From Microbacterium sp. Root53 (GTDB lineage Bacteria; Actinomycetota; Actinomycetes; Actinomycetales; Microbacteriaceae): a stretch of DNA of 64,000 nucleotides. Positions 16,466-26,386 of the stretch are shown one piece after another. Position 1 is the stretch's first letter. The number at the start of each line of letters is the position of its first letter. The notes under the pieces were generated by a model. The model was not told the DNA's origin and did not search any database. It saw nothing but the letters and a program-made list of their open reading frames with translations. The stretch lies in the NCBI RefSeq assembly GCF_001426925.1, contig NZ_LMFR01000012.1, positions 283,331-347,330 on the forward strand. The letters are read 5' to 3'. A program made the translations under genes and the position numbers.

Positions 16466-17789
16466 CCGGCGGCATGCGACGGGCCCTGCGGCGACGTCCC
16501 GCGGAGCGCGCCCACTGGGTCGTCCTCGCGGCCGTACTGCTCGCCGTCCTGGTCGCCCTGCTGGTGCAGGGCTACACCCATCGCCTCAGCACGATCGGCG
16601 ACGCGGCGCCGCCCGCGACCGCGAGCGCCGAACGTGTTCCCTCCGAGGTGCTCCACGGCGGGCCGGTGATCGACACGAGGGGCGCGGATCCGCGCACGGC
16701 GTCACCCGCGCCGGGCACCGTGGCGCTCACGTTCGACGACGGGCCCGATCCGGAGTGGACGCCGCGCATCCTGGACGTCCTGCGCGAGCACGGCGCCACC
16801 GCGACATTCTTCGCGGTCGGCACCGCCGTGATCGACCACCCCGACCTCGCGCGGCGCATCGTCGCCGAAGGCCACGAGCTCGGCGTGCACACCCTCACGC
16901 ACGTCGACCTCGCCACGGCCCCCGCGTGGCGTCGCGAGGTCGAGATCGACGCCGCGCAGCTCGCGATCATCGAGGCGACCGGGCGGTCCGCGTCGCTGCT
17001 GCGGCCGCCCTACACCTCGACGAACTCGGCGGTCGACGACGCGATGTGGTCGGCCATCCGGCACGCGGGCGACGAGGGCTACCTCACGGTGCTCGCGACG
17101 AAGGACGCCCGCGACTGGGAGACGCCGGACCCGGATGCGATCGAGCGCGCCATCGTGGACGGCGCCGCGTCGGGCCAGGTGGTGCTGCTGCACGACGGCG
17201 GCCGGAACCGCGCCGCGACCGTCGCGGCGCTCGACCGCGCGCTCGACCGGCTCGACGACGCCGGGCACCGGGCGACGACCGTGAGCGAGGCCGTGGGGCT
17301 GGAGCCCGTGATGACCGAGGCGGCACCCGGCGACCGCTTGGCCGCGTCCGCGGCGGTCTGGGGCATCCGGATCAGCGACGCCGTCGTCACCGTCATCACG
17401 TGGATGCTCGTGATCACGGGCGCCCTGACCGTCGCGCGGGCCGTGCTGGTCGTGGCCGCGGCGGCTCGGCATCGCCGTGCCGCGCGACGGCGACGGGAGG
17501 AGCCGGCGCGGCCCGTGGTGCTCGATCCGGTGACGGTCATCGTGCCGGCCTACAACGAGTCCGCCGGCATCGAGGCGACCGTCCGCTCGATCGCCGCGTC
17601 GAGCACGAGGTGGAGATCATCGTCGTCGACGACGGCTCGACGGACGGCACCGCCGACATGGTGGAGGCGCTCGCCCTGCCGCGGGTCCGCGTCATCCGGC
17701 AGCCCAACGGCGGCAAGCCCGCCGCGCTCAACACGGGCCTGCGCGCTGCGTCGCACGAGCTCATCGAGCGGGCGGAGCACGAGCGATGA
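16462..17789 (+). pseudogene. Polysaccharide deacetylase-family 2 glycosyltransferase fusion, frameshifted and internally deleted
   Basis: From GTG at 16462 the frame encodes a membrane helix (about 20-37) and then an intact NodB/polysaccharide deacetylase domain: TFDDGPDPEWTP (metal-binding DD), HTLTHVDL (the two metal His), LRPPY and VVLLHDGG. Two further membrane helices follow (about 295-330), then the start of a GT2 domain, VTVIVPAYNESAGIEATV. Near 17600 one base is missing; the GT2 sequence VEIIVVDDGSTDGTADM continues in another frame to NTGLRAASHELI and ends after ERAEHER at 17789. Roughly 200 or more residues of the usual GT2 domain, including its catalytic second half, are absent. 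The deacetylase domain could still be expressed with a nonsense tail. Confidence 0.75.
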
Positions 17790-18562
17790 CCGCCACCGCG
17801 ACGACCGCCCGTCCCACGCTGGGCGCCCGGGCGCGCTCCTGGGCCCTCAGGGCGCTGCGCGCCGAGCTCGCGATCTACGCGAGCATCGCCCGCGCCGTCG
17901 CGCGCCGCCCCGCGCTGCCCGCGGGCACGGCGGGGTTCTCGTACCACCGCTCCGTGCTCACCATCCTGTGGATCTTCATCGTGCTGTCGGCGATCGAGAT
18001 CCCGATCCTGGACCTGATCGTGCACCGGTGGCCCGTCGTGCGCATCGCGGTCCTCATCCTCGGGATCTGGGGGCTCACGTGGATGATCGGGCTGCTGTGC
18101 GCCATGCTGATGCGCCCGCACACGGTCGGCCACGAGGGCATCCGCGCCCGCAGCGGGCTCGAGATCGACGTGCCGCTCGCGTGGGACGACATCGCCTCGG
18201 TGGAGATCGCCCGACGCGCCGACGAGGAGAAGGCGCCGCGGATCGCCGACGAGCACGGCCGCGCGACCCTCGCGTTGCGGATGGCGAACGAGACCAACAT
18301 CCTGATCGCGCTCGAGCGGCCGACCGTCGTGCGGCTGCCGGGCCTCGCGCCGAAGGGCGGCGACCACCTCGTGGAGCAGGTGCGGCTCTGGGCGGAGGAC
18401 CCGAAGGCGCTCTGCTGCGCGCGGTCGCGCAGCACATCTGAGCCGACGCGCGCGTGCCCCCGCTGGGATTCGAACCCAGACTGCGGCGAGTTTAAGTCGC
18501 CTGCCTCTGCCGGTTGGGCTACGGGGGCGGTCGCTCCACGTTACCCGCCGCGCGTGGCATAG
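17786..18562 (+). CDS. Two-helix membrane protein with PH-like domain; 3' end frameshifted
   Basis: After about 50 N-terminal residues come two membrane helices (about 53-75 and 83-108), then a soluble beta-rich domain (VGHEGIRARSGLEIDVPLAWDDIASVEIAR) resembling bacterial PH-like or short membrane-PH proteins. The ATG overlaps the preceding stop (ATGA), with GGAG eight bases upstream. Near 18409-18413 the frame departs from its likely end: one extra base would give KALLLRAVAQHI and a stop at 18441. As written, the frame continues antisense through the tRNA gene (SNPDCGEFKSPAS) to 18562, which is not credible coding sequence. The natural product is probably about 218 residues. Function unknown. 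Confidence 0.6.
   Translation: MTATATTARPTLGARARSWALRALRAELAIYASIARAVARRPALPAGTAGFSYHRSVLTILWIFIVLSAIEIPILDLIVHRWPVVRIAVLILGIWGLTWMIGLLCAMLMRPHTVGHEGIRARSGLEIDVPLAWDDIASVEIARRADEEKAPRIADEHGRATLALRMANETNILIALERPTVVRLPGLAPKGGDHLVEQVRLWAEDPKALCCARSRSTSEPTRACPRWDSNPDCGEFKSPASAGWATGAVAPRYPPRVA
18455..18528 (-). tRNA. tRNA with anticodon UAA (tRNA-Leu by anticodon) and short variable loop
   Basis: The 74-base gene folds as a complete cloverleaf: acceptor stem GCCCCCG/CGGGGGC with A73, D arm with GG in the loop, anticodon stem GGCGA/TCGCC with loop CTTAAAC, and T arm CTGGG-TTCGAAT-CCCAG. The anticodon is TAA, reading UUA. Unusually, the variable region is only five bases (GCAGT), whereas bacterial tRNA-Leu is normally class II with a long variable arm. 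CCA is not encoded. Confidence 0.88.
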
Positions 18563-18598
18563 CCTGGTGCCGCTGTCGACGAAGACGCAGGAGGTCCC
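18560..18598 (+). promoter_or_regulatory. fhs promoter and ribosome binding site
   Basis: A TAGCCT -10-like box lies at 18560-18565. CAGGAGGT, a near-perfect Shine-Dalgarno sequence, lies just before the GTG start at 18599. The 5' leader would be about 25 bases, too short for a riboswitch. Confidence 0.55.
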
Positions 18599-20296
18599 GT
18601 GCCGCACACCCCCGGCCACAAGCCCGTGCTCAGCAACATCGAGATCGCCCAGGCCGCTCGCCTGCGCCCCATCGGCGAGATCGCCGCGGCGGCCGGCATC
18701 CCCGACGAGGCGCTCGAACCGTACGGCCGCGCGAAGGCCAAGGTCGCGCTCTCGTGGCTGCACGGCCTCACGGATCGCCCGCGCGGGCGACTGGTGCTCG
18801 TCACGGCGGTCTCCCCCACCCCGGCCGGCGAGGGCAAGACGACGACCACGGTGGGGCTCGGCGACGCGCTGACCCGGATCAGCGAGCGCGCCATGATCTG
18901 CCTGCGCGAGCCCGCCCTGGGCCCGGTGTTCGGCATGAAGGGCGGCGCCGCCGGCGGAGGCCGCGCTCAGGTCGTGCCGATGGAGGACATCAACCTGCAC
19001 TTCACGGGCGACTTCGGCGCCATCGCCGTCGCGACCAACCTGCTCGCCGCGATGATCGACAACCACGTGCACCACGGCAACGCGCTGGGCATCGACGTGC
19101 GGCGCATCACGTGGCGCCGCGTCCTGGACATGAACGACCGGGCGCTGCGCGACACCGTGATCGGCCTCGGCGGCACGGGCAACGGGCACCCGCGCGAGAG
19201 CGGGTTCGACATCGTGGTGGCCAGCGAGGTGATGGCGATCTTCTGCCTCGCGACGAGCCTCGCGGACCTCAAGCGGCGCCTCGGCCGCATCGTCGTGGCC
19301 CGCACCCGCTCCGGCGCGCCCGTCACCGCCGCCGACCTCGGAGCGCACGGCGCGATGACCGCCGTGCTGCGCGACGCGCTCGCCCCGAACCTCGTGCAGA
19401 CGCTCGAGCACACGCCCGCATTCGTGCACGGCGGCCCGTTCGCCAACATCGCGCACGGCTGCAGCTCGCTGATCGCGACCGAGGCCGCCCTGCGACTGGC
19501 GGACTACGTGGTGACCGAGGCCGGCTTCGGCGCCGACCTCGGGGCCGAGAAGTTCGCCGACATCGTCGGCCGCCGCGGCGTGCAGGCGGACTGCGCGGTG
19601 ATCGTCGCCACGGTCCGCGCCCTCAAGTACCACGGCGGGGTGGACGTGCCGCAGCTGCCGGTCGAGGACGTCGCCGCGCTCGAGCGAGGGCTGGCGAACC
19701 TCGACCGGCACGTGCGCAACGTCCGGGAGGTGTACGGGCTGCCGTGCGTCGTGGCGATCAACCGCCGCGCGGACGACACCGACGCCGAGATCGCGGCGCT
19801 GATCGCGGGTGCCGAGCGGATGGGCGTGCGCGCCGTGGCCGCGACCCACTTCGCCGACGGCGGCGCAGGAGCCGAGGACCTGGCGCGCGAGGTCGTGCGG
19901 CTGTGCGACGAGGGCGGGGCCGCCCCGACCTTCACCTACCCCGACGAGGCGCCCCTGTGGGACAAGATGCGCGCGATCGCCCAGCGCGTGTACGGCGCCG
20001 CCGACGTGACCGGCTCGGCATCCGTGCTGCGCGCGGTCGAGACGCTCGAGACGGAGGGCTACGGGGGCCTCCCCGTGTGCGTCGCCAAGACGCAGTACTC
20101 CTTCTCGACCGACGCGAAGCTGCGCGGCGCGCCGTCCGGACACGTCGTCGACGTGCGCGAGGTGCGGCTGGCGGCGGGCGCGGAGTTCGTCGTGATGATC
20201 TGCGGCGACATCATGACCATGCCCGGCCTGCCCGCCGACCCCGCGGCGGCGCACATCGACGTGACGGACGACGGCCGGATCACCGGCCTGTTCTGA
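18599..20296 (+). CDS. fhs: Formate-tetrahydrofolate ligase
   Basis: The 565-residue product matches the usual length. It carries the ATP-binding P-loop [18 protein letters not shown] (74-91), the [18 protein letters not shown] block (folate and monovalent-cation site), [14 protein letters not shown], and the C-terminal [22 protein letters not shown] motif (here [18 protein letters not shown]). It makes 10-formyl-THF from formate, ATP and THF in one-carbon metabolism. GTG is chosen as start because an AGGAGGT sits five bases before it. A strong hairpin follows the gene. Confidence 0.96.
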   Translation: MPHTPGHKPVLSNIEIAQAARLRPIGEIAAAAGIPDEALEPYGRAKAKVALSWLHGLTDRPRGRLVLVTAVSPTPAGEGKTTTTVGLGDALTRISERAMICLREPALGPVFGMKGGAAGGGRAQVVPMEDINLHFTGDFGAIAVATNLLAAMIDNHVHHGNALGIDVRRITWRRVLDMNDRALRDTVIGLGGTGNGHPRESGFDIVVASEVMAIFCLATSLADLKRRLGRIVVARTRSGAPVTAADLGAHGAMTAVLRDALAPNLVQTLEHTPAFVHGGPFANIAHGCSSLIATEAALRLADYVVTEAGFGADLGAEKFADIVGRRGVQADCAVIVATVRALKYHGGVDVPQLPVEDVAALERGLANLDRHVRNVREVYGLPCVVAINRRADDTDAEIAALIAGAERMGVRAVAATHFADGGAGAEDLAREVVRLCDEGGAAPTFTYPDEAPLWDKMRAIAQRVYGAADVTGSASVLRAVETLETEGYGGLPVCVAKTQYSFSTDAKLRGAPSGHVVDVREVRLAAGAEFVVMICGDIMTMPGLPADPAAAHIDVTDDGRITGLF

Positions 20297-20328
20297 TCCT
20301 CCCGCCCCGGGAGCGCCCGGAGAGACGG

Positions 20329-20370
20329 CGAGAGCCGCCGGCCCTCGCGAAGGAGGAGCGGCGGCTCTCG
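20329..20370. terminator. Bidirectional hairpin between fhs and the NDH-2 gene
   Basis: CGAGAGCCGCC (20329-20339) pairs with GGCGGCTCTCG (20360-20370), an 11-bp perfect stem with a 20-base loop. It lies in the gap between convergent genes and can serve both. Confidence 0.7.
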
Positions 20371-20380
20371 GGCGTCGGCC

Positions 20381-21772
20381 TCAGCGGGCGCCGGCCTCGA
20401 CGGGCTCGGGCGCCTTCTCCGGCGCCGGCTCGACGGGAGCCTCGACCGGGGGCTTCGGACGCGACGCGAACGTCTCGAAGAAGACGCGCGGCGACTGCGT
20501 GGCGCTCAGCTGCACCATGTCGCGGCCGAGCCAGAGGTTGTGCCACCAGCCCCACAGCACGCGCCACTTGCGCTCCCACGTGGGCATCGCCAGGCCGTGG
20601 TAGCCGCGGTGCGCGACCCAGGCCAGGAAGCCCTTCAGCGCGAACTTGCCGGACTGGAAGACGCCGTTGTAGAGGCCCAGGCCCGCGACGGCGCCGAGGT
20701 TCTTGTGGAAGTAGTCGACGGGCTCGTCGCCGCGGAGGACGGCGACCAGGTTCTTGGCGAGGCGCTTGGCCTGGCGCACGGCGTGCTGCGCATTGGGCAC
20801 GCACGTGCCGTCGGGCAGGCCGCCGGTCTTGTCAGGGACGGCCGCGATGTCGCCGGCGGCCCAGGCGCCCTCGACCACGGTCTCGCCGTCGACCACGCGC
20901 AGGTCGGCCTGCGTCGTGATGCGGCCGCGGGGCTCGGTCGGCAGGTCGCTGCCGCGCACGACGGCAGGGTTGGCCATGACGCCCGCGGTCCAGACGATCA
21001 GGCCGCTCGGGAACGACTGGCCGGTCGAGGTCTCGACCACGCCGTCCACCGCGCTGGTGACCTGCGTCTCCAGGTGCACGTTGGCGCCGCGCTGCGCGAG
21101 GTCCTTCAGAACCCACTCGCTCGTGGGCAGCGAGACCTCGGGCATGATGCGGCCCATCGCCTCGATGAGGTGGAACTGGGTCTCCTCGAACGAGATCTCG
21201 GGGTACTTGCCCACGAGCGACGACGCGAGCGAGCGCAGCTCGGCGAACGTCTCGATGCCCGCGAAGCCGCCGCCGACGATCACGACGGTGAGCAGGCGCC
21301 GGCGCAGCGGGTCACCGGCGGGCAGGGCCGCGGCCTTCTCGAAGTTGGAGATGAGGGTGTCGCGGACGAAGACGGCCTCCTCGACCGACTTCAGGCCCAC
21401 GGCGTTCTCGGCGATGCCCGGGATCGGGAACGTGCGCGAGACGGATCCGGCGGTCACGACGATCTGGTCGTACGCCATCTCGTAGGGCTCGCCGCCCTCG
21501 GGCGTGATCGTGGCCGTCTTGTTGGCGTGGTCGATGCCCGTGACCTTGGCCGTGATGACCTTCGTGGTCTTGAGGTGACGACGGTGCGAGACGACCGTGT
21601 GGCGCGGCTCGATCGAGCCGGCCGCGACCTCGGGCAGGAAGGGCAGGTACGTCATGTACGGAAGCGGGTCGACCATGACGACCTCCGCCTCGTCACGACG
21701 CAGGTGCTTCTCCAGCTTCCACGCGGTGTAGAACCCCGCGTAGCCGCCACCGACGATGAGGATCTTGGGCAC
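20381..21772 (-). CDS. ndh: Type II NADH dehydrogenase (NDH-2-like)
   Basis: The 463-residue product has two Rossmann motifs: ILIVGGGYAGFYTAWKLE (residues 4-21, FAD) and VVIVGGGFAGIETFAEL (NAD(P)H). It also carries the third FAD motif GAWAAGDIAAVP and the quinone-site-like NAQHAVRQAKRLAKN. A C-terminal amphipathic, Trp-rich region (KWRVLWGWWHNLWLG) would dock it on the membrane. The tail is a Pro/Glu/Ala-rich extension. It passes electrons from NADH to menaquinone without pumping protons. GTG at 21772 was chosen for its AAGGAG upstream and because the Rossmann strand follows immediately. Confidence 0.92.
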   Translation of the reverse strand: MPKILIVGGGYAGFYTAWKLEKHLRRDEAEVVMVDPLPYMTYLPFLPEVAAGSIEPRHTVVSHRRHLKTTKVITAKVTGIDHANKTATITPEGGEPYEMAYDQIVVTAGSVSRTFPIPGIAENAVGLKSVEEAVFVRDTLISNFEKAAALPAGDPLRRRLLTVVIVGGGFAGIETFAELRSLASSLVGKYPEISFEETQFHLIEAMGRIMPEVSLPTSEWVLKDLAQRGANVHLETQVTSAVDGVVETSTGQSFPSGLIVWTAGVMANPAVVRGSDLPTEPRGRITTQADLRVVDGETVVEGAWAAGDIAAVPDKTGGLPDGTCVPNAQHAVRQAKRLAKNLVAVLRGDEPVDYFHKNLGAVAGLGLYNGVFQSGKFALKGFLAWVAHRGYHGLAMPTWERKWRVLWGWWHNLWLGRDMVQLSATQSPRVFFETFASRPKPPVEAPVEPAPEKAPEPVEAGAR

Positions 21773-21791
21773 GAGTGAAGAACTCCTTGAG

Positions 21792-23096
21792 TCAGGGATT
21801 GCCCGGCGACCGCCGCACACGGGCCGATCGGACGCGTCGCACTGCCGCGATGACGCCCAGCACCACGAGGATACCAGCGCCGCTGAGGGCCACGAGCGGC
21901 AGGGTGCCGTAGCGCAGGCCGTCGGCCGTGGGCAGGTAGGCCGAGCCGGCCTCCGCGGGCGGGTCGGCGGGCGGCAGCGGCGGGATCTCGACCGGGGCCG
22001 GGGACTGCGTCGGCTGCGGGGCGGCGTCCTGGCGGCGGTGCAGCGCGATCCAGCGCTCGAGGTCGCCCATGGGGTTCTTCGTGACGGGGGCGACGGCCGC
22101 GTTGACCGCCGCGTTCGCGTCGACGAGGCCGTAGCCGTAGAACGCGTCGGGGACCTTGGCGACGCCCGGCGGCTTGCGCGCGGTCTGCACGATCCGGTTG
22201 ATCACGTCGTTCGCGCTCAGCTCGGGATGCGCCGAACGCACCAGGGCCGCGATGCCGGCGACGATCGGCGCCGCGCCGCTCGTGCCGTCCCACTCGACGA
22301 TCTCGCCGTCCGCCGACACCCCGAGCAGCTTCTCGCTGGGCGCCGAGACGCCGATCGTGATGCCCTGCGTCGAGGCCTCGACGCTCGCCTTGCCCTGCGG
22401 ATCCACGCCGGCGACCGTCAGGACGCCCGGGATGGTGGCAGGCGCTCCGACGGAGTTCGTGCCTGCGCCGCGGTTGCCCGCGGCGACCACGATCACGACG
22501 TCGTTCTCCATCGCGTACAGGAACGCGTCGTCCCACGACTCGTCCCAGCTCTGCTTGTTGGTCGTGAACGAGAGGTTGATGACATCCGCGCCGTTGTCGA
22601 CGGACCAGTGGATGGCCTCCGCGACCTGCTGCGCGAACGGCACGGCCGCCGATGAGCCGAATCCGAGCGAGACCGAGAGCAGGTTCGCCTGCGGGGCCAC
22701 GCCGATCATCGCCCGCGGGTCGCCGCCGCTGCGGGCGGCCGCGAGCGAGGCCACCCAGCTGCCGTGGTTGCGGTTGACGACGTCGACCGGCGTGCGCCCG
22801 TCGGGGGCGCCGGCGCCCGACACGTCCGTGCCGCCCACGACGGCGCCCTCGAACTGCGCCGGCCCGGCGACCACGCCCGTGTCGATGATCGCGATCGTCA
22901 CGCCCGCGCCGCGCGTGGTCTCCCACGCGTCGGTGATGCCGTACTCCTCGAGCCAGTACTGGCGCTCGCGCGGCGTCGGCTCCGCGGTCGCCGCGGGGTT
23001 CGGCGTGCCCTCGGGCGTCGGCGGCGGCGTCGGGGCGGCACCGGTCAGCACGACCACGAGGACCGCGGTCGCGAGGATCCGGCGCAGACGCGTCAT
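21792..23096 (-). CDS. S8 family serine peptidase, secreted and membrane-anchored
   Basis: The 434-residue product starts with a signal peptide (about 1-22) and a Pro/Thr-rich segment. The subtilisin domain follows, with catalytic D72 (IAIIDTGV), H111 (NRNHGSWVAS), oxyanion N208 (AAGNRGAG) and nucleophile S273 (DGTSGAAP). A Pro-rich linker leads to a C-terminal membrane helix (about 403-424) and a basic tail. The architecture resembles mycosins, the ESX-associated proteases, but no ESX genes are seen. ATG at 23096 overlaps the DUF501 stop by four bases. It occupies the place of ppx in the mycobacterial eno cluster. Confidence 0.92.
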   Translation of the reverse strand: MTRLRRILATAVLVVVLTGAAPTPPPTPEGTPNPAATAEPTPRERQYWLEEYGITDAWETTRGAGVTIAIIDTGVVAGPAQFEGAVVGGTDVSGAGAPDGRTPVDVVNRNHGSWVASLAAARSGGDPRAMIGVAPQANLLSVSLGFGSSAAVPFAQQVAEAIHWSVDNGADVINLSFTTNKQSWDESWDDAFLYAMENDVVIVVAAGNRGAGTNSVGAPATIPGVLTVAGVDPQGKASVEASTQGITIGVSAPSEKLLGVSADGEIVEWDGTSGAAPIVAGIAALVRSAHPELSANDVINRIVQTARKPPGVAKVPDAFYGYGLVDANAAVNAAVAPVTKNPMGDLERWIALHRRQDAAPQPTQSPAPVEIPPLPPADPPAEAGSAYLPTADGLRYGTLPLVALSGAGILVVLGVIAAVRRVRSARVRRSPGNP

Positions 23097-23611
23097 CCGG
23101 CCTTCCCGGGCTCCGCGCACTCGCAGCGGTCGGGCGACCACGCGGAGCGCTCGAGCGCGGCGTCGCCGATCGGGTTCACACCGGGGCCCGCCGCGAGGGC
23201 GTGGCCCGCGAGGGCGTGCAGGCACTTGACGCGCGTCGGCATCCCGCCGGCGGAGATCCCGTCGATCTCGGGCACGTCGCCGAACGCGGCGCGGTCGGCG
23301 AGGTACGCCTCGTGCGCGCGCGTATACTGCGCGGCCAGCTCGGCGTCCTCGGCGAGGCGCGCGGCGAGCTCGGGCATCAGCTGGCCGGCCTCGAGCCGCG
23401 ACATCTCGGCCGTGGCGGCCGGGTGCGTCAGGTAGTAGAAGGTCGGGAACGGCGTGCCGTCGGGCAGTCGCGGCGAGGTCGCGACCACCGTGGGGTTGCC
23501 GCACACGCAGCGCGCGGCGATGCCGACGACCCCGCGGGCCTCGCGCCCGAGCTGCGCCGAGACCACCTCGAGGTCGACCGGGCGCACGGGATCGAAGGGA
23601 GGAGTCGTCAC
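23093..23611 (-). CDS. DUF501 domain protein
   Basis: The 172-residue cytoplasmic product shows the DUF501 features: ARCVCGNPTVVATSPRLPDGTPFPT near the N-terminus, PTFYYLTHP, and the middle GMPTRVKCLHALAGHALAAGPGVNPIGD. Cysteine pairs at CVC and CEC and the conserved HALAGH could bind metal. In actinobacteria this gene usually follows ftsB/divIC downstream of eno (Rv1025 in M. tuberculosis), as here. GTG start. Function unknown. Confidence 0.92.
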   Translation of the reverse strand: MTTPPFDPVRPVDLEVVSAQLGREARGVVGIAARCVCGNPTVVATSPRLPDGTPFPTFYYLTHPAATAEMSRLEAGQLMPELAARLAEDAELAAQYTRAHEAYLADRAAFGDVPEIDGISAGGMPTRVKCLHALAGHALAAGPGVNPIGDAALERSAWSPDRCECAEPGKAG

Positions 23612-23684
23612 CCCTCCAGGCTACCGGCGGCGCACCGGGAGCCCCGGCCAGGGCGGCCGCTTGCCAGCATTCCGTGAGGTCGCG

Positions 23685-24227
23685 TCAGGGCGCGGGCGTC
23701 TCGGTCGGCTCCGGCTCGTCCGGCACGCCGATCGTGATCTCCATGGCGGTCTCGGCCGTGCCGGCGCCCACGATCGAACGCAGCAGGCCGCCCATCCAGT
23801 CCGCGGCCCGCTCCTCCACGTCGGCGCTGACCGGCTCCGGGTCGCGCGGCACCTCGGCCTCGTCGAGGTCGTCCACGATCAGGAAGGAGACCTCCCCCGG
23901 CTTGACGTAGTAGAGCCGCTCGCGTGCCTGGGCGGTGATGAACGCCGGGTCGTTCCAGCGATCCCGCTCCCGCTCGAGCTCGGCGATCTCCTCGCGCGTG
24001 ACCTGGACCGACTCCTGGAGCGCGGCGATCTTCTGCCGCTGCTCCACGTACGTCGACACGGTCGGGGCCAGGACGAGCACGGCCAGCACCACGAGGCCCA
24101 GCATGATCGCGGCGAAGCCCGAGAACCGGATGCCCCCGAGCCACTCGCGGGCATCCGCACGCGCGGCGGGCGCGGCCGCGCCGCGCGCGCCCCGGGACGC
24201 GGAAGGGGGAGCCGTCTTCCTGCTCAC
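23685..24227 (-). CDS. FtsB/DivIC-like septum formation initiator
   Basis: The 180-residue product has a basic N-terminus, one membrane helix (about 40-60) and a periplasm-side coiled coil (EQRQKIAALQESVQVTREEI), then RWNDPAFITAQARERLYYVKPGE, a hallmark of the FtsB/DivIC family. The tail is acidic and Pro-rich. It is expected to act in the FtsQLB-type divisome complex. GTG at 24227 was chosen because GGAGGGGGAG lies just upstream; a longer in-frame start would overlap eno. Its position after eno is conserved in actinobacteria. Confidence 0.9.
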   Translation of the reverse strand: MSRKTAPPSASRGARGAAAPAARADAREWLGGIRFSGFAAIMLGLVVLAVLVLAPTVSTYVEQRQKIAALQESVQVTREEIAELERERDRWNDPAFITAQARERLYYVKPGEVSFLIVDDLDEAEVPRDPEPVSADVEERAADWMGGLLRSIVGAGTAETAMEITIGVPDEPEPTETPAP

Positions 24228-24258
24228 GGCTCCCCCTCCGGTAGATCTGTGCGACTGG

Positions 24259-25596
<1,338 letters not shown>

Positions 25597-25654
25597 TGGC
25601 CCCGCCGTGACGCCCTCATGCCGTGTGACGGCGCCCGCCCCTGCGGCCGGGCCG

Positions 25655-26329
25655 TCAGCCCGCGAGCACCGCAATCGCGACGCCGTCCCAGCCCTTGATC
25701 CCCACGGTCTGCAGCGCGGTGGCGTCGAAGCGCGGATCGGATCCCAGCATCGCAAGCGCCGCGCGTGTCCCCTGCACCATCGGGTCCTCGGAGTCGTCGC
25801 GCACGATCTCGCCCTCGCGGCCGATGTTGTCGACCACGACCACGGCGCCGGGCCGCCCGAGCCGCGCCGCCCAGTCGAGGTACGCGGTGTTCGACTCCTT
25901 GTCTGCGTCGATGAACACGAGATCGAAGGGCTCGCCGTCGCCCTCGAGCGTCGGCAGCACGTCGAGCGCTCCGCCGACGCGCACGTCCACGCGGTCCGCG
26001 ACGCCGGCCCTGGCGAGATTCGACCGGGCCACCTCGGCGTGCGCGGGCTCGGCCTCGATCGTGACGACCTGTCCGCCGTCCGGGAGCGCCCGCGCGAGCC
26101 AGATCGTGGAGTAGCCGCCCAGCGTGCCGATCTCGAGCACGCGCCGCGCCCCGGAGATGCGCACGAGCAGGTGGAGCAGCTTGCCGGAGACCGGCGCGAC
26201 CTCGATGCCCGGCATCCCGGCGGCCTGCTGGGCCGCGATCGCGGCGTCGAGCGCAGGGTCGGGTCCGATCAGGACGTCGGCAAGCCAGCGGTCGGCGGCG
26301 GTCCAGTTCTCGAGCGTGGGTTCGGCCAT
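25655..26329 (-). CDS. Class I SAM-dependent O-methyltransferase
   Basis: The 224-residue product belongs to the Methyltransf_3 (catechol/caffeoyl-CoA O-methyltransferase-like) family. It has SAM motif VLEIGTLGGYSTIWLARAL (64-82), the acidic VTIEAEP loop, FDLVFIDADKESN (metal and substrate Asp) and VVVVDNIGREGEIV. It is a cytosolic, probably divalent-cation dependent enzyme; the acceptor is unknown. A TGGGAT box six bases before the ATG suggests a leaderless start. It lies between nagA and eno in the same direction with a 115-base gap to eno. Confidence 0.92.
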   Translation of the reverse strand: MAEPTLENWTAADRWLADVLIGPDPALDAAIAAQQAAGMPGIEVAPVSGKLLHLLVRISGARRVLEIGTLGGYSTIWLARALPDGGQVVTIEAEPAHAEVARSNLARAGVADRVDVRVGGALDVLPTLEGDGEPFDLVFIDADKESNTAYLDWAARLGRPGAVVVVDNIGREGEIVRDDSEDPMVQGTRAALAMLGSDPRFDATALQTVGIKGWDGVAIAVLAG

Positions 26330-26386
26330 GCCGCCATCCCAGTGCCGCGCGCGGCGCGCGTCAAGCCGGTGCCGCGATCCCGCCCG

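Noticed and set aside
18442..18562. C-terminal 40 residues of the PH-like membrane protein as real coding sequence.
   Set aside because: They are the antisense reading of a tRNA after a probable one-base deletion.
23612..23684. A small gene between DUF501 and ftsB.
   Set aside because: The 73-base gap has no start with a ribosome site and no open frame of useful length.
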